From an uncultured Methanomassiliicoccaceae archaeon (lineage in GTDB: Archaea; Thermoplasmatota; Thermoplasmata; Methanomassiliicoccales; Methanomethylophilaceae), in assembly GCA_905187815.1 (NCBI GenBank), contig CAJJJM010000018.1, forward strand, positions 1 through 26,432: a stretch of DNA of 26,432 nt, read 5' to 3'. The notes beneath the pieces were generated by a model. The model ran no database searches, was not told the origin of the DNA, and was given only the letters and a program-made list of their open reading frames with translations. The position numbers and the translations under genes were made by a program. Positions 7,869 to 15,259 of this stretch are shown here, in pieces. Every line of letters starts with the position of its first letter. The stretch's first letter is position 1.

Positions 7869-8168
7869 ATGAATCCTGGTACCTACGCTTGTGCGGGGCT
7901 TGAAAAGAGCGCATCCTGCAGCAACAGCATGGCGAGTTCGCCGGGTATCCCTATCTCCATGGCCAGAGTGGGGGACAAGGGTACCGTCGTCAGCATTTCT
8001 GGAAGGGAAGAGACCAAGAGATTCCTGGCGGGACTCGGATTCACACCGGGCACGGAGGTGAAGGCGGTATCCGAGGCGAGCGGCAACGTGATCCTCGATG
8101 TCAAGGGCTCCAAGATAGCCATTGACAGGAAGATGGCCTCCAAGATCCTGTTCTGCCCTGAGAGCTGA
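7869..8168 (+). CDS. feoA: FeoA-family protein (first copy)
   Basis: FeoA is a small SH3-like cytosolic partner of the ferrous iron permease FeoB. The core from about residue 29 (ISMARVGDKGTVVSISG), then RRFL-like RFLAGLGFTPGTEVKAV, GNVILDVKGSKIAIDRKMASKI, matches the family closely. The ATG at 7869 gives 99 residues, about 25 more than usual; the extra N-terminus contains two cysteines. ATGs at 7929 and 7959 would give more typical lengths, but neither has a ribosome binding site. A TATA-like ATTAAATA at 7839-7846 fits a leaderless transcript starting at 7869. It opens the feo operon and is probably repressed through the inverted repeat just upstream. Family sure, start uncertain. Confidence 0.88.
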   Translation: MNPGTYACAGLEKSASCSNSMASSPGIPISMARVGDKGTVVSISGREETKRFLAGLGFTPGTEVKAVSEASGNVILDVKGSKIAIDRKMASKILFCPES

Positions 8169-8172
8169 TAGA

Positions 8173-8394
8173 ATGAAGACGCTGAAAGATGCCGAGATCG
8201 GCTCCACGGTCAAGGTCGTGAAGCTGCACGGGGGAGGAGCTCTCAAGAAGCATCTGATGGACATGGGCATCACCAAGGGATGCGACATCTTCGTACGCAA
8301 GGTGGCGCCCCTCGGCGACCCGATCGAGATTACCGTCAGGGGATACGAGCTCAGCCTCAGGAAAGGTGATGCGGAGAACATCGAGGTCGAGTGA
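8173..8394 (+). CDS. feoA: FeoA-family protein (second copy)
   Basis: This 73-residue protein is a standard-length FeoA: MKTLKDAEIGSTVKVVKLHG, KKHLMDMGITKGCDIFV, PLGDPIEITVRGYELSLRKGDAENI. FeoA proteins fold as SH3-like barrels and stimulate iron transport by FeoB. The frame is open further 5', but the ATG at 8173, four bases after the stop of the first FeoA gene, gives the exact family N-terminus, so longer versions are rejected. It differs clearly from the first copy, so the pair is not a recent duplication. A tandem of two FeoA types before feoB is also seen in anaerobic bacteria and methanogens. Confidence 0.93.
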   Translation: MKTLKDAEIGSTVKVVKLHGGGALKKHLMDMGITKGCDIFVRKVAPLGDPIEITVRGYELSLRKGDAENIEVE

Positions 8395-8408
8395 CCCCTG
8401 TTCTCCGA

Positions 8409-8444
8409 CTCGCGCTGCGCGATTGAGCGTTATAGCAGCGTGAG
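8409..8444 (+). promoter_or_regulatory. Stem-loop between feoA and feoB
   Basis: CTCGCGCTGC (8409-8418) pairs along its full length with GCAGCGTGAG (8435-8444), with one G-U pair, around a 16-nt loop. It sits in the 71-nt spacer just before the feoB ribosome binding site (AAGGAG, 8451-8456). There is no T-run, so it is more likely an RNA-processing, stability or translation element than a terminator. Confidence 0.45.
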
Positions 8445-8465
8445 CTATGGAAGGAGAGAAGAAAG

Positions 8466-10685
8466 ATGAGTCTGACAATAGCATTGGCCGGTAACCCCAA
8501 CAGCGGGAAGACCACGATGTTCAACAAGCTGACTGGTGCGAACCAGCGCGTGGGGAACTGGCCGGGAGTCACCATCGACAGGAAGGTCGGAAAGATCCGC
8601 GGGACCGACTACGAGCTCGTGGACCTGCCCGGAATCTACTCCCTGTCGCCGTACTCCCCCGAAGAGATCGTGTCGAGGAACTTCCTGATCGAGGACAGGC
8701 CCGACGCGGTCATCAACATAGTCGACGCAACCAATCTGGAGAGGAACCTCTTCCTCACCCTCCAGATCATAGATACTGGTATCCCCACGGTCGTCGCCCT
8801 GAACATGATGGACCAGATCCGCAAGCTGGGCGACACCATAGACATAGACAAACTGTCCAAGGACCTCGGATGCAGGGTCGTCCCCGTGTCCGCGCTGAAC
8901 GCCGAGGGCATCAAGGAGCTCGTCAAGGCCGTGGGCGAGGTCGCTGAGGCCAAGCAGAGGCCCGAGCCCATGTACTTCGACGGTGACGTCGAGGCCGTCA
9001 TCTCCCAGGCCAGGGAGGCGATGCAGGGCAAGGTCCCCGACGACCTCCTCAGGTTCTACTCCGTGAAGCTCGTCGAGAGGGACAACGCCGTAATCGAGAA
9101 GTTCCCCGAGGCCAACGACAGGATCGCCGGAGCGGTCAGGGAACTCGAGGACGAGAAGGACGACGAGGCCGACTCGATCATCGCCGACGGCAGGTACACC
9201 AGGATCACGGAGATCGCCAAGGCCTCGGTCAAGAAGGCACCCAGGGACGAGCGCGGGACGTTCTCCGACAGGGTGGACAGGATCGTGACGCACAGGATCT
9301 GGGGAATCCCGATCTTCATCGGCGTCATCGCCGTGGTGTTCTTCGGCATCATCGGATTCTCATGGGGAGATTTCGAGATCGTCGGTATCGGAACGTACTG
9401 CACCGACTGGGTCAACGACGTCTTCATCGGCGAGTGGATCGACCCCGCCGTCAGGGACTGGTGCGCCAGCGACGGTAACTTCAGCGCCCTCGACGCCCTG
9501 CTCTGCTCCGGAATCATCGGAGGAGTCGGTGCCGTCATCGGATTCCTGCCCCAGATGCTGCTCATGTTCCTCGCCCTCTGCATCCTCGAGGACATCGGAT
9601 ACATGGCAAGGATCGCCTTCGTGATGGACCGCGTGTTCAGGCACTTCGGTCTCTCCGGAAAGACCCTCATCCCCCTCCTCGTGGGAACCGGCTGCGGTGT
9701 CCCCGGAGTCATGGCCTCCAGGACCATCGAGAGCGAGAGGGACAGGCGCATCACCGCCATGACCACCACGTTCATCCCCTGCGGAGCCAAGCTGCCCGTG
9801 ATCGCCATGATCACCAGCGCCGTGTTCCCCGGGAACGGTCTGATCGCCGTGTTCTGCTACGTCATGGGAATCATCATGGTCCTCATATCCGGAATCATCC
9901 TGAAGAAGCTCAAGAGCCTCTCCGGTACCCCGGCCCCGTTCATCATGGAGCTTCCCCCGTACCACATCCCCAGCGCCACCAACATCATCAAGGGAACGCT
10001 CGACAGGGGCTGGGCCTTCTGCAAGAAGGCGGGTACGATCATCCTGCTGTCCTGTATCATCCTCTGGTTCCTCGCCAGCTACGACACCGGGCTCAACTAC
10101 ATCGGCGACAACACCGGTGACGCGCAGTCCATACTCGCGGCGTTCGGCGAGGCGGTGTGCATAATATTCGCTCCCCTCGGATGGGGCGACAACTGGGAGC
10201 TCACCGTCGGAACCATCACCGGACTCATCGCCAAGGAGAACGTCGTCGGAACATTCGGAACCCTGTTCGGGATCGAGGCCGGCGACAACGGAGAGGGTCT
10301 GGAGGTCGTCCTGGCCAGCATGCTGACCAAGTCCTCCGGACTGGCGTTCCTGGCGTTCAACCTGATCTGCGCCCCCTGCTTCGCCGCCATCGGTGCGATG
10401 CACAGGGAGCTCGGGAAGTGGAAGGACACCGGCATGGCCGTCCTGTACCAGTGCCTCCTGGCCTACGCCGTAGCACTGGTCATCTACGGGTTCACCAGCT
10501 ACATCGGCGGATGGAACACCCTGACCATCGACGGGGCTGTGGTCGAACAGGCCGCACCCATAGGGAGCACGATCGCGGCGGTCATAGTCCTCGCCATCAT
10601 CGTGTACCTGCTCTGGGCCAAGGACCCGTTCAGACAGCTCTCCGGCAAGGACGAGTACGACGCAGAAGAGGAGATGAAGGCATGA
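8466..10685 (+). CDS. feoB: Ferrous iron transport protein FeoB
   Basis: FeoB is the GTP-dependent permease for Fe(II). The 739-residue protein shows the complete N-terminal G domain: G1 GNPNSGKT (9-16), a Thr-containing switch I after NWPGVT, G3 DLPG (53-56) and G4 NMMD (113-116), with G5-like PVSALN further on. A helical linker follows to about residue 280, then a membrane part of multiple hydrophobic segments with the two inverted Gate regions, including GTGCGVPGVMASRTIE. The ATG at 8466 has an AAGGAG about 9 nt upstream. The stop overlaps the start of the small Cys-rich gene as ATGA. It belongs to the feoA-feoA-feoB operon and should be expressed under iron limitation. Confidence 0.97.
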   Translation: MSLTIALAGNPNSGKTTMFNKLTGANQRVGNWPGVTIDRKVGKIRGTDYELVDLPGIYSLSPYSPEEIVSRNFLIEDRPDAVINIVDATNLERNLFLTLQIIDTGIPTVVALNMMDQIRKLGDTIDIDKLSKDLGCRVVPVSALNAEGIKELVKAVGEVAEAKQRPEPMYFDGDVEAVISQAREAMQGKVPDDLLRFYSVKLVERDNAVIEKFPEANDRIAGAVRELEDEKDDEADSIIADGRYTRITEIAKASVKKAPRDERGTFSDRVDRIVTHRIWGIPIFIGVIAVVFFGIIGFSWGDFEIVGIGTYCTDWVNDVFIGEWIDPAVRDWCASDGNFSALDALLCSGIIGGVGAVIGFLPQMLLMFLALCILEDIGYMARIAFVMDRVFRHFGLSGKTLIPLLVGTGCGVPGVMASRTIESERDRRITAMTTTFIPCGAKLPVIAMITSAVFPGNGLIAVFCYVMGIIMVLISGIILKKLKSLSGTPAPFIMELPPYHIPSATNIIKGTLDRGWAFCKKAGTIILLSCIILWFLASYDTGLNYIGDNTGDAQSILAAFGEAVCIIFAPLGWGDNWELTVGTITGLIAKENVVGTFGTLFGIEAGDNGEGLEVVLASMLTKSSGLAFLAFNLICAPCFAAIGAMHRELGKWKDTGMAVLYQCLLAYAVALVIYGFTSYIGGWNTLTIDGAVVEQAAPIGSTIAAVIVLAIIVYLLWAKDPFRQLSGKDEYDAEEEMKA

Positions 10686-10864
10686 GCAACGACCTCGTCG
10701 TGGGAGCGGTGGTCGTCCTGCTGGTGGTCGCATCGGTCTCGTACCTCGTGTACCAGAGGAGGAAGGGGATCAGCAGCTGCGGCTGCAAGAGCTGCAACTG
10801 CTGCAAGTCAGGATCCAACGTGACCATCGACGAGGGCGACTGCGATCGCTGCAAGAAGAACTGA
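10682..10864 (+). CDS. FeoB-associated Cys-rich membrane protein
   Basis: This 60-residue peptide has one N-terminal transmembrane helix (about residues 4-24, LVVGAVVVLLVVASVSYLVY), a basic QRRKG stop-transfer and a cytosolic tail with seven cysteines (CGCKSCNCC, then CDRC). This layout matches the small FeoB-associated Cys-rich proteins encoded after feoB in many anaerobes. The start overlaps the feoB stop by 4 bp, so it is translationally coupled. The cysteines could bind metal or hand over iron, but that role is inferred from position and composition. It is the last gene of the operon; a hairpin follows. Confidence 0.85.
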   Translation: MSNDLVVGAVVVLLVVASVSYLVYQRRKGISSCGCKSCNCCKSGSNVTIDEGDCDRCKKN

Positions 10865-10882
10865 CACCTCATGATTAAAACA

Positions 10883-10896
10883 GGGGCTACGGCCCC
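10883..10896 (+). terminator. Terminator of the feo operon
   Basis: GGGGC (10883-10887) pairs with GCCCC (10892-10896) around TACG, 18 bp after the last feo stop, followed by the pyrimidine-rich GCCTTACCTTTTAC. Confidence 0.6.
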
Positions 10897-10917
10897 GCCT
10901 TACCTTTTACATCCCCC

Positions 10918-11082
10918 TTCATAACTCTGAAATCCGTGGGAATCATGGATTCCATAACTATTATTTTCGTGAGAATTCAATGATTCATAACATTGTTTTT
11001 CGTGAGAATACATCAAATTACAACATTGATTTTCGTGATAATTTCAATAATTTTAACTCGTGAAATCGTGAATGTTATATCC
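10918..11082. repeat. Five tandem 33-bp iterons upstream of the AAA/DUF4143 gene
   Basis: Units start at 10918, 10951, 10984, 11017 and 11050, exactly 33 bp each with no spacers. The core CGTGAGAAT occurs intact at 10968 and 11001, as CGTGGGAAT at 10935, CGTGATAAT at 11034 and CGTGAATG at 11067, always in register. A second conserved block (CATAAC or similar) leads each unit. The second and third units match at about 24 of 33 positions. The last unit ends in the TATA box of the next gene. A 33-bp step is close to three helical turns, so bound proteins would sit on one face of the DNA. Confidence 0.8.
11074..11081 (+). promoter_or_regulatory. TATA box of the AAA/DUF4143 gene
   Basis: GTTATATC is centred about 25 bp before ATG 11103, predicting a leaderless mRNA. 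It lies inside the last 33-bp repeat unit, so protein bound to the repeats would affect promoter access. Confidence 0.55.
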
Positions 11083-11102
11083 ATCCAGACAGATGACTCA
11101 TC

Positions 11103-12437
11103 ATGGCGATGAAAAGGAAGGTCTATAGCGAGCTCCTTGATTGGAAGAAGGGAGAAGGGGAGTCCGCCCTCCTGATCGAGGGCGCACGCCGCGTCGGCAA
11201 GACGTTCATCGCAGAGGAGTTCGGCAGGAACGAGTACCGCAGCTACATCGTGGTCGACTTCACAGACGACCAGGTGATCGAGGCGTTCGAACAGTACCGC
11301 ACGGACTTCGACCTCCTATTCAGCAGCCTGTCGGCGATATACAACACGAAACTGTACAGAAGGGAATCGCTGATCGTGTTCGATGAGATCCAGAACTACC
11401 TTGAAGCCAGACAGCTCATCAAGAAGCTGGTCAAGGACCGCAGATACGACTACATCGAGACCGGGTCCCTGGTCTCCATCCTGACAAAATCCTCCGACAT
11501 ACTCATCCCTTCGGAAGAGGACCGCGTGGAGATGCATCCGATGGACTTCGAGGAGTTCCTGTGGGCCATGGGCGAGGAGCAGGCCCTCGGGATGGCCAGG
11601 GACTGCTTTGAAAAGATGGTACCGATGGGCGATGCCGTCCACAAGAAGATGATGAGACTGTTCAAGCAGTACATCCTGGTGGGAGGGATGCCGCAGGCGG
11701 TGTCGAAGTATCTGGAGTCCAAGGATTTCGATGATGCGGACCGTGCGAAGAGGCGCATCCTCGGACTCTACAGGGAGGACATAGGGAAGTGGGCCAACGG
11801 GAACACGAACCATGTTCACAACGTGTTCGATCGCATCCCGGAGGAACTTAACAGAAAGGACAAGGTGTTCACGCTGTCCAGCATAGACAAGAGCGCCAGG
11901 ATGAGAGAATACGAGGATTCGTTCATGTGGCTTGTCGACGGCCGCATAGTGAACCTGTGCCTGAACTCGAACAACCCCGAGATCGGACTCTCCGTCTACA
12001 GCGACAGGCCCACCCTGAAATGCTATATGGCGGACACGGGGCTTCTGGTCACACACGCATTCTCGGACCGCAGATCAATGGAGAACGAGCTGTACAAGGC
12101 GATACTGCTGGACGGGATCGGCATCAACGAAGGCATGCTCATGGAGAACGTGGTCGCGCAGACCCTCGTATCCATCGGCGACAGGCTGTTCTTCTATTCG
12201 AGAGGGCGCGAGGACCCCGACGGCCAGATGGAGATCGATTTCCTCATCAGGAGGAACGGGAGGATATGTCCAATCGAGGTGAAGTCGTCCAAACGCAGCC
12301 GTGACCACAAGTCGCTGGACAGATTCCGCGAAAGATTCGGGAAGAGGCTCGGTCAATCCTATGTAATACATTCCAAGGACCTATCTGTGGAGGACGGGAT
12401 CATCTATCTTCCGGTGTACATGACGATGTTCCTCTGA
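11103..12437 (+). CDS. AAA_14/DUF4143 family ATPase
   Basis: This 444-residue protein has an N-terminal P-loop ATPase: Walker A GARRVGKT (27-34), Walker B LIVFDE (90-95), then the typical YIETGSLVSIL sensor region and the PMDFEEFLWAMG block. The C-terminal half is a DUF4143 domain ending in EIDFLI-x8-CPIEVKSS (from about 377), a PD-(D/E)xK nuclease-like D...ExK pattern. Such ATPases are abundant in archaea and gut bacteria. Their role is unsettled, with mobile-element, nuclease-like or regulatory functions proposed. The gene stands alone. The start at 11103 is supported by a TATA box 25 bp upstream; a second ATG is two codons in. Moderate G+C relative to its neighbours hints at transfer. Confidence 0.9.
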   Translation: MAMKRKVYSELLDWKKGEGESALLIEGARRVGKTFIAEEFGRNEYRSYIVVDFTDDQVIEAFEQYRTDFDLLFSSLSAIYNTKLYRRESLIVFDEIQNYLEARQLIKKLVKDRRYDYIETGSLVSILTKSSDILIPSEEDRVEMHPMDFEEFLWAMGEEQALGMARDCFEKMVPMGDAVHKKMMRLFKQYILVGGMPQAVSKYLESKDFDDADRAKRRILGLYREDIGKWANGNTNHVHNVFDRIPEELNRKDKVFTLSSIDKSARMREYEDSFMWLVDGRIVNLCLNSNNPEIGLSVYSDRPTLKCYMADTGLLVTHAFSDRRSMENELYKAILLDGIGINEGMLMENVVAQTLVSIGDRLFFYSRGREDPDGQMEIDFLIRRNGRICPIEVKSSKRSRDHKSLDRFRERFGKRLGQSYVIHSKDLSVEDGIIYLPVYMTMFL

Positions 12438-12705
12438 TGATGGCCGACGTCTTCATCGTCCGGACCCGGAGGGGCGACCGTCACGGAGATAGCCGATGCG
12501 TCTCTCGCCCCCGTTCTCCATGCACTTGAGGAGCTAGGAGAGGGTTGCGGCAGTCATGTCCAGAAACGGCGCATAACGACCTATCCACCTCCTGCGCTGT
12601 ATTGCAGAGACATCTTTCAAACGCTCCGCCTCCGCTAAGACGGCTGCGTCGATCGGGAAAGCGCTTGAATCATATGAGCACGATTTTCCCCCTGAGGTCA
12701 AAAAC

Positions 12706-13110
12706 ATGAACGGCATCGAAAGGGTGAACGGGTTCCTGGACGACACCAAGGTATTCTACCTGGCTACTGAGAACGGGGACGCCCCGAGGATCAGACCGCT
12801 CGGGTTCCACATGACAGCGGACGGGAGGATACTGTTCGGGGTGGGGGATTTCAAGGACGTCTACAGACAGATGATGAAGAATCCCAAGGTGGAGATCGCG
12901 GCGATGGCAGGCAATCACTGGCTCAGATACTGGGGCACAGCGGAGTTCCTGGATGACAGGGGCCTCGAGGAGAAGGCCCTGGAGACGATACCCTCCCTGA
13001 AGGCCATCTACAACGAGGAGACCGGACACAGGATGCGCCTGTTCCACCTCAGGGACGCCAAGGCCCAGATCATCGAGGTCATGAACGTGGTCGAGGAGTA
13101 CGACCTCTGA
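12706..13110 (+). CDS. PNPOx-like split-barrel flavoprotein
   Basis: The 134-residue protein resembles the pyridoxamine 5'-phosphate oxidase-like family of FMN-binding split barrels. Visible family features are the start VNGFLDDTKVFYLATENGDAPRIRPLGF, then FGVGDFKDVYRQMMKNPKVEIAA and WLRYWGTAEF. Members bind FMN or F420 and act as small reductases or oxidases. Nothing shows true pyridoxamine oxidase activity, and the pdxST pathway nearby makes PLP directly. The ATG at 12706 has GAGGT (12694-12698) 7 nt upstream. The gene is monocistronic with a strong terminator after it. Substrate unknown. Confidence 0.85.
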   Translation: MNGIERVNGFLDDTKVFYLATENGDAPRIRPLGFHMTADGRILFGVGDFKDVYRQMMKNPKVEIAAMAGNHWLRYWGTAEFLDDRGLEEKALETIPSLKAIYNEETGHRMRLFHLRDAKAQIIEVMNVVEEYDL

Positions 13111-13498
13111 CCATCGCATCGGGCCCCGACAGAACAGCGGAGGGGATCGGACATCCCCTCCCAACTATTTTCCGAAAAACAGGACATCCACTGGGGGATC
13201 CCACTTTACACTATACAAGAAATAGAATAGTTGATGCAATGTTCCCACCTTGAAACGATACAAAGACAACTAGCCCGGATGGACGGCACCCATATCCGTA
13301 GAGAGCGCATCCTCTGAAGAAAGACGATGACGTGGAGAAGTGTCAGAAAATCGAAATCGTCCAACTGGGACTTCGACCAGAAGTGTCAACGCACGGTTCA
13401 GTTACCCTACCCATGTCGATGCGGAACGACCATTCTTCCCATACAGAGCATTTGTTTTGCTCGCAACCTTCAAATAACCTTGGATGATAACGCCGTTT
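13111..13498. other. 388-bp gap before rubredoxin
   Basis: The first 50 bp hold the terminator of the PNPOx-like gene. The rest shows no credible gene. AGAAGTGTCA occurs twice (13336-13345 and 13379-13388), which may be chance. An A+T-rich patch at 13463-13480 includes CAAATAAC, about 26 bp before the rubredoxin ATG, a plausible TATA element for a leaderless transcript. Confidence 0.5.
13139..13161 (+). terminator. Terminator after the PNPOx-like gene
   Basis: A perfect 9-bp stem, GGAGGGGAT (13139-13147) with ATCCCCTCC (13153-13161), encloses a 5-nt loop and is followed by AACTATTTT. Confidence 0.75.
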
Positions 13499-13636
13499 AT
13501 GAAGTACAGGTGCCCCCTCTGTGGATACATCTACGACGAGGAGAAGGAAGGCGTCAAGTTCGCCGACCTTCCCGACGACTGGTGCTGCCCCGTCTGCGGT
13601 GAGCCCAAGTCCGAGTTCGAGCCCGTCGAGGAGTGA
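13499..13636 (+). CDS. Rubredoxin
   Basis: A 45-residue rubredoxin: MKYRCPLCGYIYDEEKEG, then DLPDDWCCPVCGEPKSEFEP. The single iron is held by Cys5, Cys8, Cys30 and Cys33 (two CPxC knuckles); the extra Cys29 sits where most rubredoxins have another residue. Rubredoxins carry single electrons in the cytosol, typically for superoxide or peroxide detoxification and flavoprotein partners in anaerobes. It is slightly shorter than the usual 52-54 residues because the loop between knuckles is short. A TATA-like CAAATAAC about 26 bp upstream suggests a leaderless mRNA. The stop is one base away from the stop of the convergent Sel1 gene. Confidence 0.93.
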   Translation: MKYRCPLCGYIYDEEKEGVKFADLPDDWCCPVCGEPKSEFEPVEE

Positions 13637-13637
13637 T

Positions 13638-14567
13638 TCAGCTCCCGTCGATGCGGATGAACTGGGTGTTCTGACGGCGGCGGATGTCGTCCACCAGCTC
13701 GATCGCGAGCTTGTTCCCGGCGGCTACCGCCCTTCCGAAGAACTCGAAACCCTTTCCCTGATCCTTCTCGACCCCGAGGCCCTCGAAGTACATCCTTCCG
13801 ACCATGAAGAGCGCGTCCCCGTCCCCGGTGTCTGCGACCTCCTTGTAGAGCGAGAAGGCCTTCTCCATGTCCCTCTTCGTCCCCTGCCCCTCGTAGTACA
13901 TCGTGGCGAGGTTGAACTTCGCCGGCATGAACCCCGCCTCGGCGGCCGACGAGTACCATGAGAACGCGGCCCTCTCGCCGCCCTCGACCCTGCCTTCGGC
14001 TGCCAGGGCTGCCATCTTGAACATGGCCTCCGGAACGCCCGCCACCGCGGCCATCCTGAACATGCGGACCGCCTCGTCCATGTCCTTCTCGGGGCCGACG
14101 CCCTCCGATGCCATGTACCCCACCTTGAACATCGACAGGGGATCCCCCGCATCGGCGGCCATGCGGTACCACCCGTAGGCCTTCGCCGGATCGGCCTCGG
14201 TCCCGTACCCGTACAGGTAGATGCCGGCGATCTCCGGATATGCCAGCTCCATCCCGGCCTCCGCCGCCCTCTCGAACCAGTACCTGCACTTCTCCGGGTC
14301 CTCCGACCCCTCCACCGCACCTGAGTAGTACGCCCCGAGGCGGTACATCGACGGGGGATGGCCGGCCTCCGCGGCGGTGCGGTACAGCTCCAGGGCCCCC
14401 TCCGGGTCCCTCTCGGTCCCGAGGCCCATGGTCTTCATCTCGGCGAGTCCGAAGAAACCGTTGGGATGCCCCTGTGAGGCGGCCTCCGCGAAGAGCCCGT
14501 ATGCGGACTCTGGGTCCGTCCCGATGAGTTCGACCGCCCTCTGGCAAAGTTCGGCAGGATCAGTCAT
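13638..14567 (-). CDS. Sel1-repeat protein (309 aa)
   Basis: The fourth Sel1 protein. After a short N-terminal helix (MTDPAELCQRAVELIG) the chain consists of about seven Sel1 units, for example SAYGLFAEAASQGHPNGFFGLAEM, AYGWYRMAADAGDPLSMFKVGYMASEGVG and AFSLYKEVADTGDGDALFMVGRMYFEGLGV. Several units use Phe or Met where Tyr and Leu are commoner. No catalytic, secretion or membrane signal is seen. A TATA-like element (TAATATAG, minus strand 14599-14592) lies about 28 bp before ATG 14567. The gene is divergent from the ArsR operon over only 72 bp, so the two may share regulation. Confidence 0.85.
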   Translation of the reverse strand: MTDPAELCQRAVELIGTDPESAYGLFAEAASQGHPNGFFGLAEMKTMGLGTERDPEGALELYRTAAEAGHPPSMYRLGAYYSGAVEGSEDPEKCRYWFERAAEAGMELAYPEIAGIYLYGYGTEADPAKAYGWYRMAADAGDPLSMFKVGYMASEGVGPEKDMDEAVRMFRMAAVAGVPEAMFKMAALAAEGRVEGGERAAFSWYSSAAEAGFMPAKFNLATMYYEGQGTKRDMEKAFSLYKEVADTGDGDALFMVGRMYFEGLGVEKDQGKGFEFFGRAVAAGNKLAIELVDDIRRRQNTQFIRIDGS

Positions 14568-14581
14568 GCCGTCCCGAACGA

Positions 14582-14609
14582 CCTGACTCTATATTACGGG
14601 AACGTCAGG
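14582..14609. promoter_or_regulatory. CCTGAC-N16-GTCAGG inverted repeat between divergent promoters
   Basis: CCTGAC (14582-14587) and GTCAGG (14604-14609) are perfect inverted arms that flank the TATA-like element of the minus-strand Sel1 gene and lie just before the TATA-like GTTAATG of the plus-strand ArsR operon. It could be the operator of the metal sensor encoded at 14824, though the arms differ from the classic SmtB box. Confidence 0.3.
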
Positions 14610-14639
14610 ATTGTTAATGATGAACGCCTATGGGTCATT

Positions 14640-14822
14640 ATGATCAAAGGTCCGATTGTGAAGACCATCGTGGTCCTGGCGGCGATCCTGATCGTCCTGT
14701 CCTTCGCCGTGGTCCTGCTTCCGGAGCACATAGCCACCATAGGGATCGTAGCAGGCGTCGTCGCGCTGCTGGCCGTCATCCTGATGGTCGTAATGCTCTT
14801 CCGCATGAGGGAGCACAGCTGA
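14640..14822 (+). CDS. Small two-TM membrane protein in the ArsR operon
   Basis: A 60-residue, very hydrophobic peptide with two predicted transmembrane helices (about 7-27, VKTIVVLAAILIVLSFAVVLL, and 33-54, IGIVAGVVALLAVILMVVMLF) joined by PEHIAT, with a basic tail RMREHS. I recognise no family. It ends one base before the ArsR start, so the two are almost certainly one transcript, and a metal-responsive membrane role is a reasonable guess only. A TATA-like GTTAATG about 26 bp upstream supports the ATG at 14640 as a leaderless start. Confidence 0.65.
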   Translation: MIKGPIVKTIVVLAAILIVLSFAVVLLPEHIATIGIVAGVVALLAVILMVVMLFRMREHS

Positions 14823-14823
14823 C

Positions 14824-15192
14824 ATGGCACCGAACGACGACGACATCGTCTGCGAGGCCCGTGAGATCCACAACGACGCAGTGGCGAAGGCGAAATGCTT
14901 CATGCCTCCCTCCGACACGGTCGAGGGCCTCGCCGACTTTTTCAAGATCTTCGGGGACGGCACCAGGGTGAGGATACTGCTGGCACTGGACTCCGGCGAG
15001 ATGTGCGTGTGCGACATCAGCGAGACCCTGGGCATGTCCATGTCCGCCGTGTCCCACCAGCTCAGGATGCTGAGGGACGCCAAGCTCGTGACCTCCCGCA
15101 GGGAGGGAAGGTCCATCTACTACTCGCTGTGCGACGACCACGTCAGGATCGTCCTCGAGACCGCCCTCGAGCACATCGGCGAGGAGGACTGA
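14824..15192 (+). CDS. ArsR/SmtB-family metal-sensing repressor
   Basis: The 122-residue protein is a winged-helix metalloregulator. The recognition region is DISETLGMSMSAVSHQLRMLRDAKLVTSRREGRSIYYSL. Helix alpha-3 carries EMCVCD (Cys61, Cys63, Asp64), as in CadC and SmtB, and two N-terminal cysteines (Cys10, Cys25) could complete a CadC-like thiolate site. The C-terminal helix keeps D-x-H-x10-H-x2-E (Asp104, His106, His117, Glu120), the zinc-sensing alpha-5 site of SmtB. Both site types are thus present, predicting response to Zn(II) or to Cd/Pb. Such proteins dissociate from DNA on metal binding. It probably represses its own operon. No metal efflux ATPase lies nearby, which is unusual for this type. 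Confidence 0.93.
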   Translation: MAPNDDDIVCEAREIHNDAVAKAKCFMPPSDTVEGLADFFKIFGDGTRVRILLALDSGEMCVCDISETLGMSMSAVSHQLRMLRDAKLVTSRREGRSIYYSLCDDHVRIVLETALEHIGEED

Positions 15193-15218
15193 CCCGTCTA
15201 CGAAATCCGCAGACGGGT
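15192..15218 (+). terminator. Terminator of the ArsR operon
   Basis: ACCCGTCT (15192-15199) pairs with AGACGGGT (15211-15218) around an 11-nt loop, directly at the stop codon, followed by TCTATA. Confidence 0.65.
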
Positions 15219-15259
15219 TCTATAGCCTTCGATGAATAAAGGTGCCAGCTATAATGAAC

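Noticed and set aside
10918..11082. CRISPR array
   Set aside because: Units are contiguous 33-bp direct repeats with internal divergence and no unique spacers; no cas genes in the window.
12534..12749. Minus-strand 71-codon gene
   Set aside because: Its start lies inside the PNPOx-like gene, it ends in TAG, and no family is recognised; kept only as part of the remnant discussion.
13393..13415. tRNA T-arm-like GGTTCA
   Set aside because: No acceptor, D or anticodon stem can be built around it.
13327..13602. Plus-strand frame over the gap and rubredoxin
   Set aside because: It overlaps rubredoxin in another frame, has no family similarity and no promoter or ribosome binding site.
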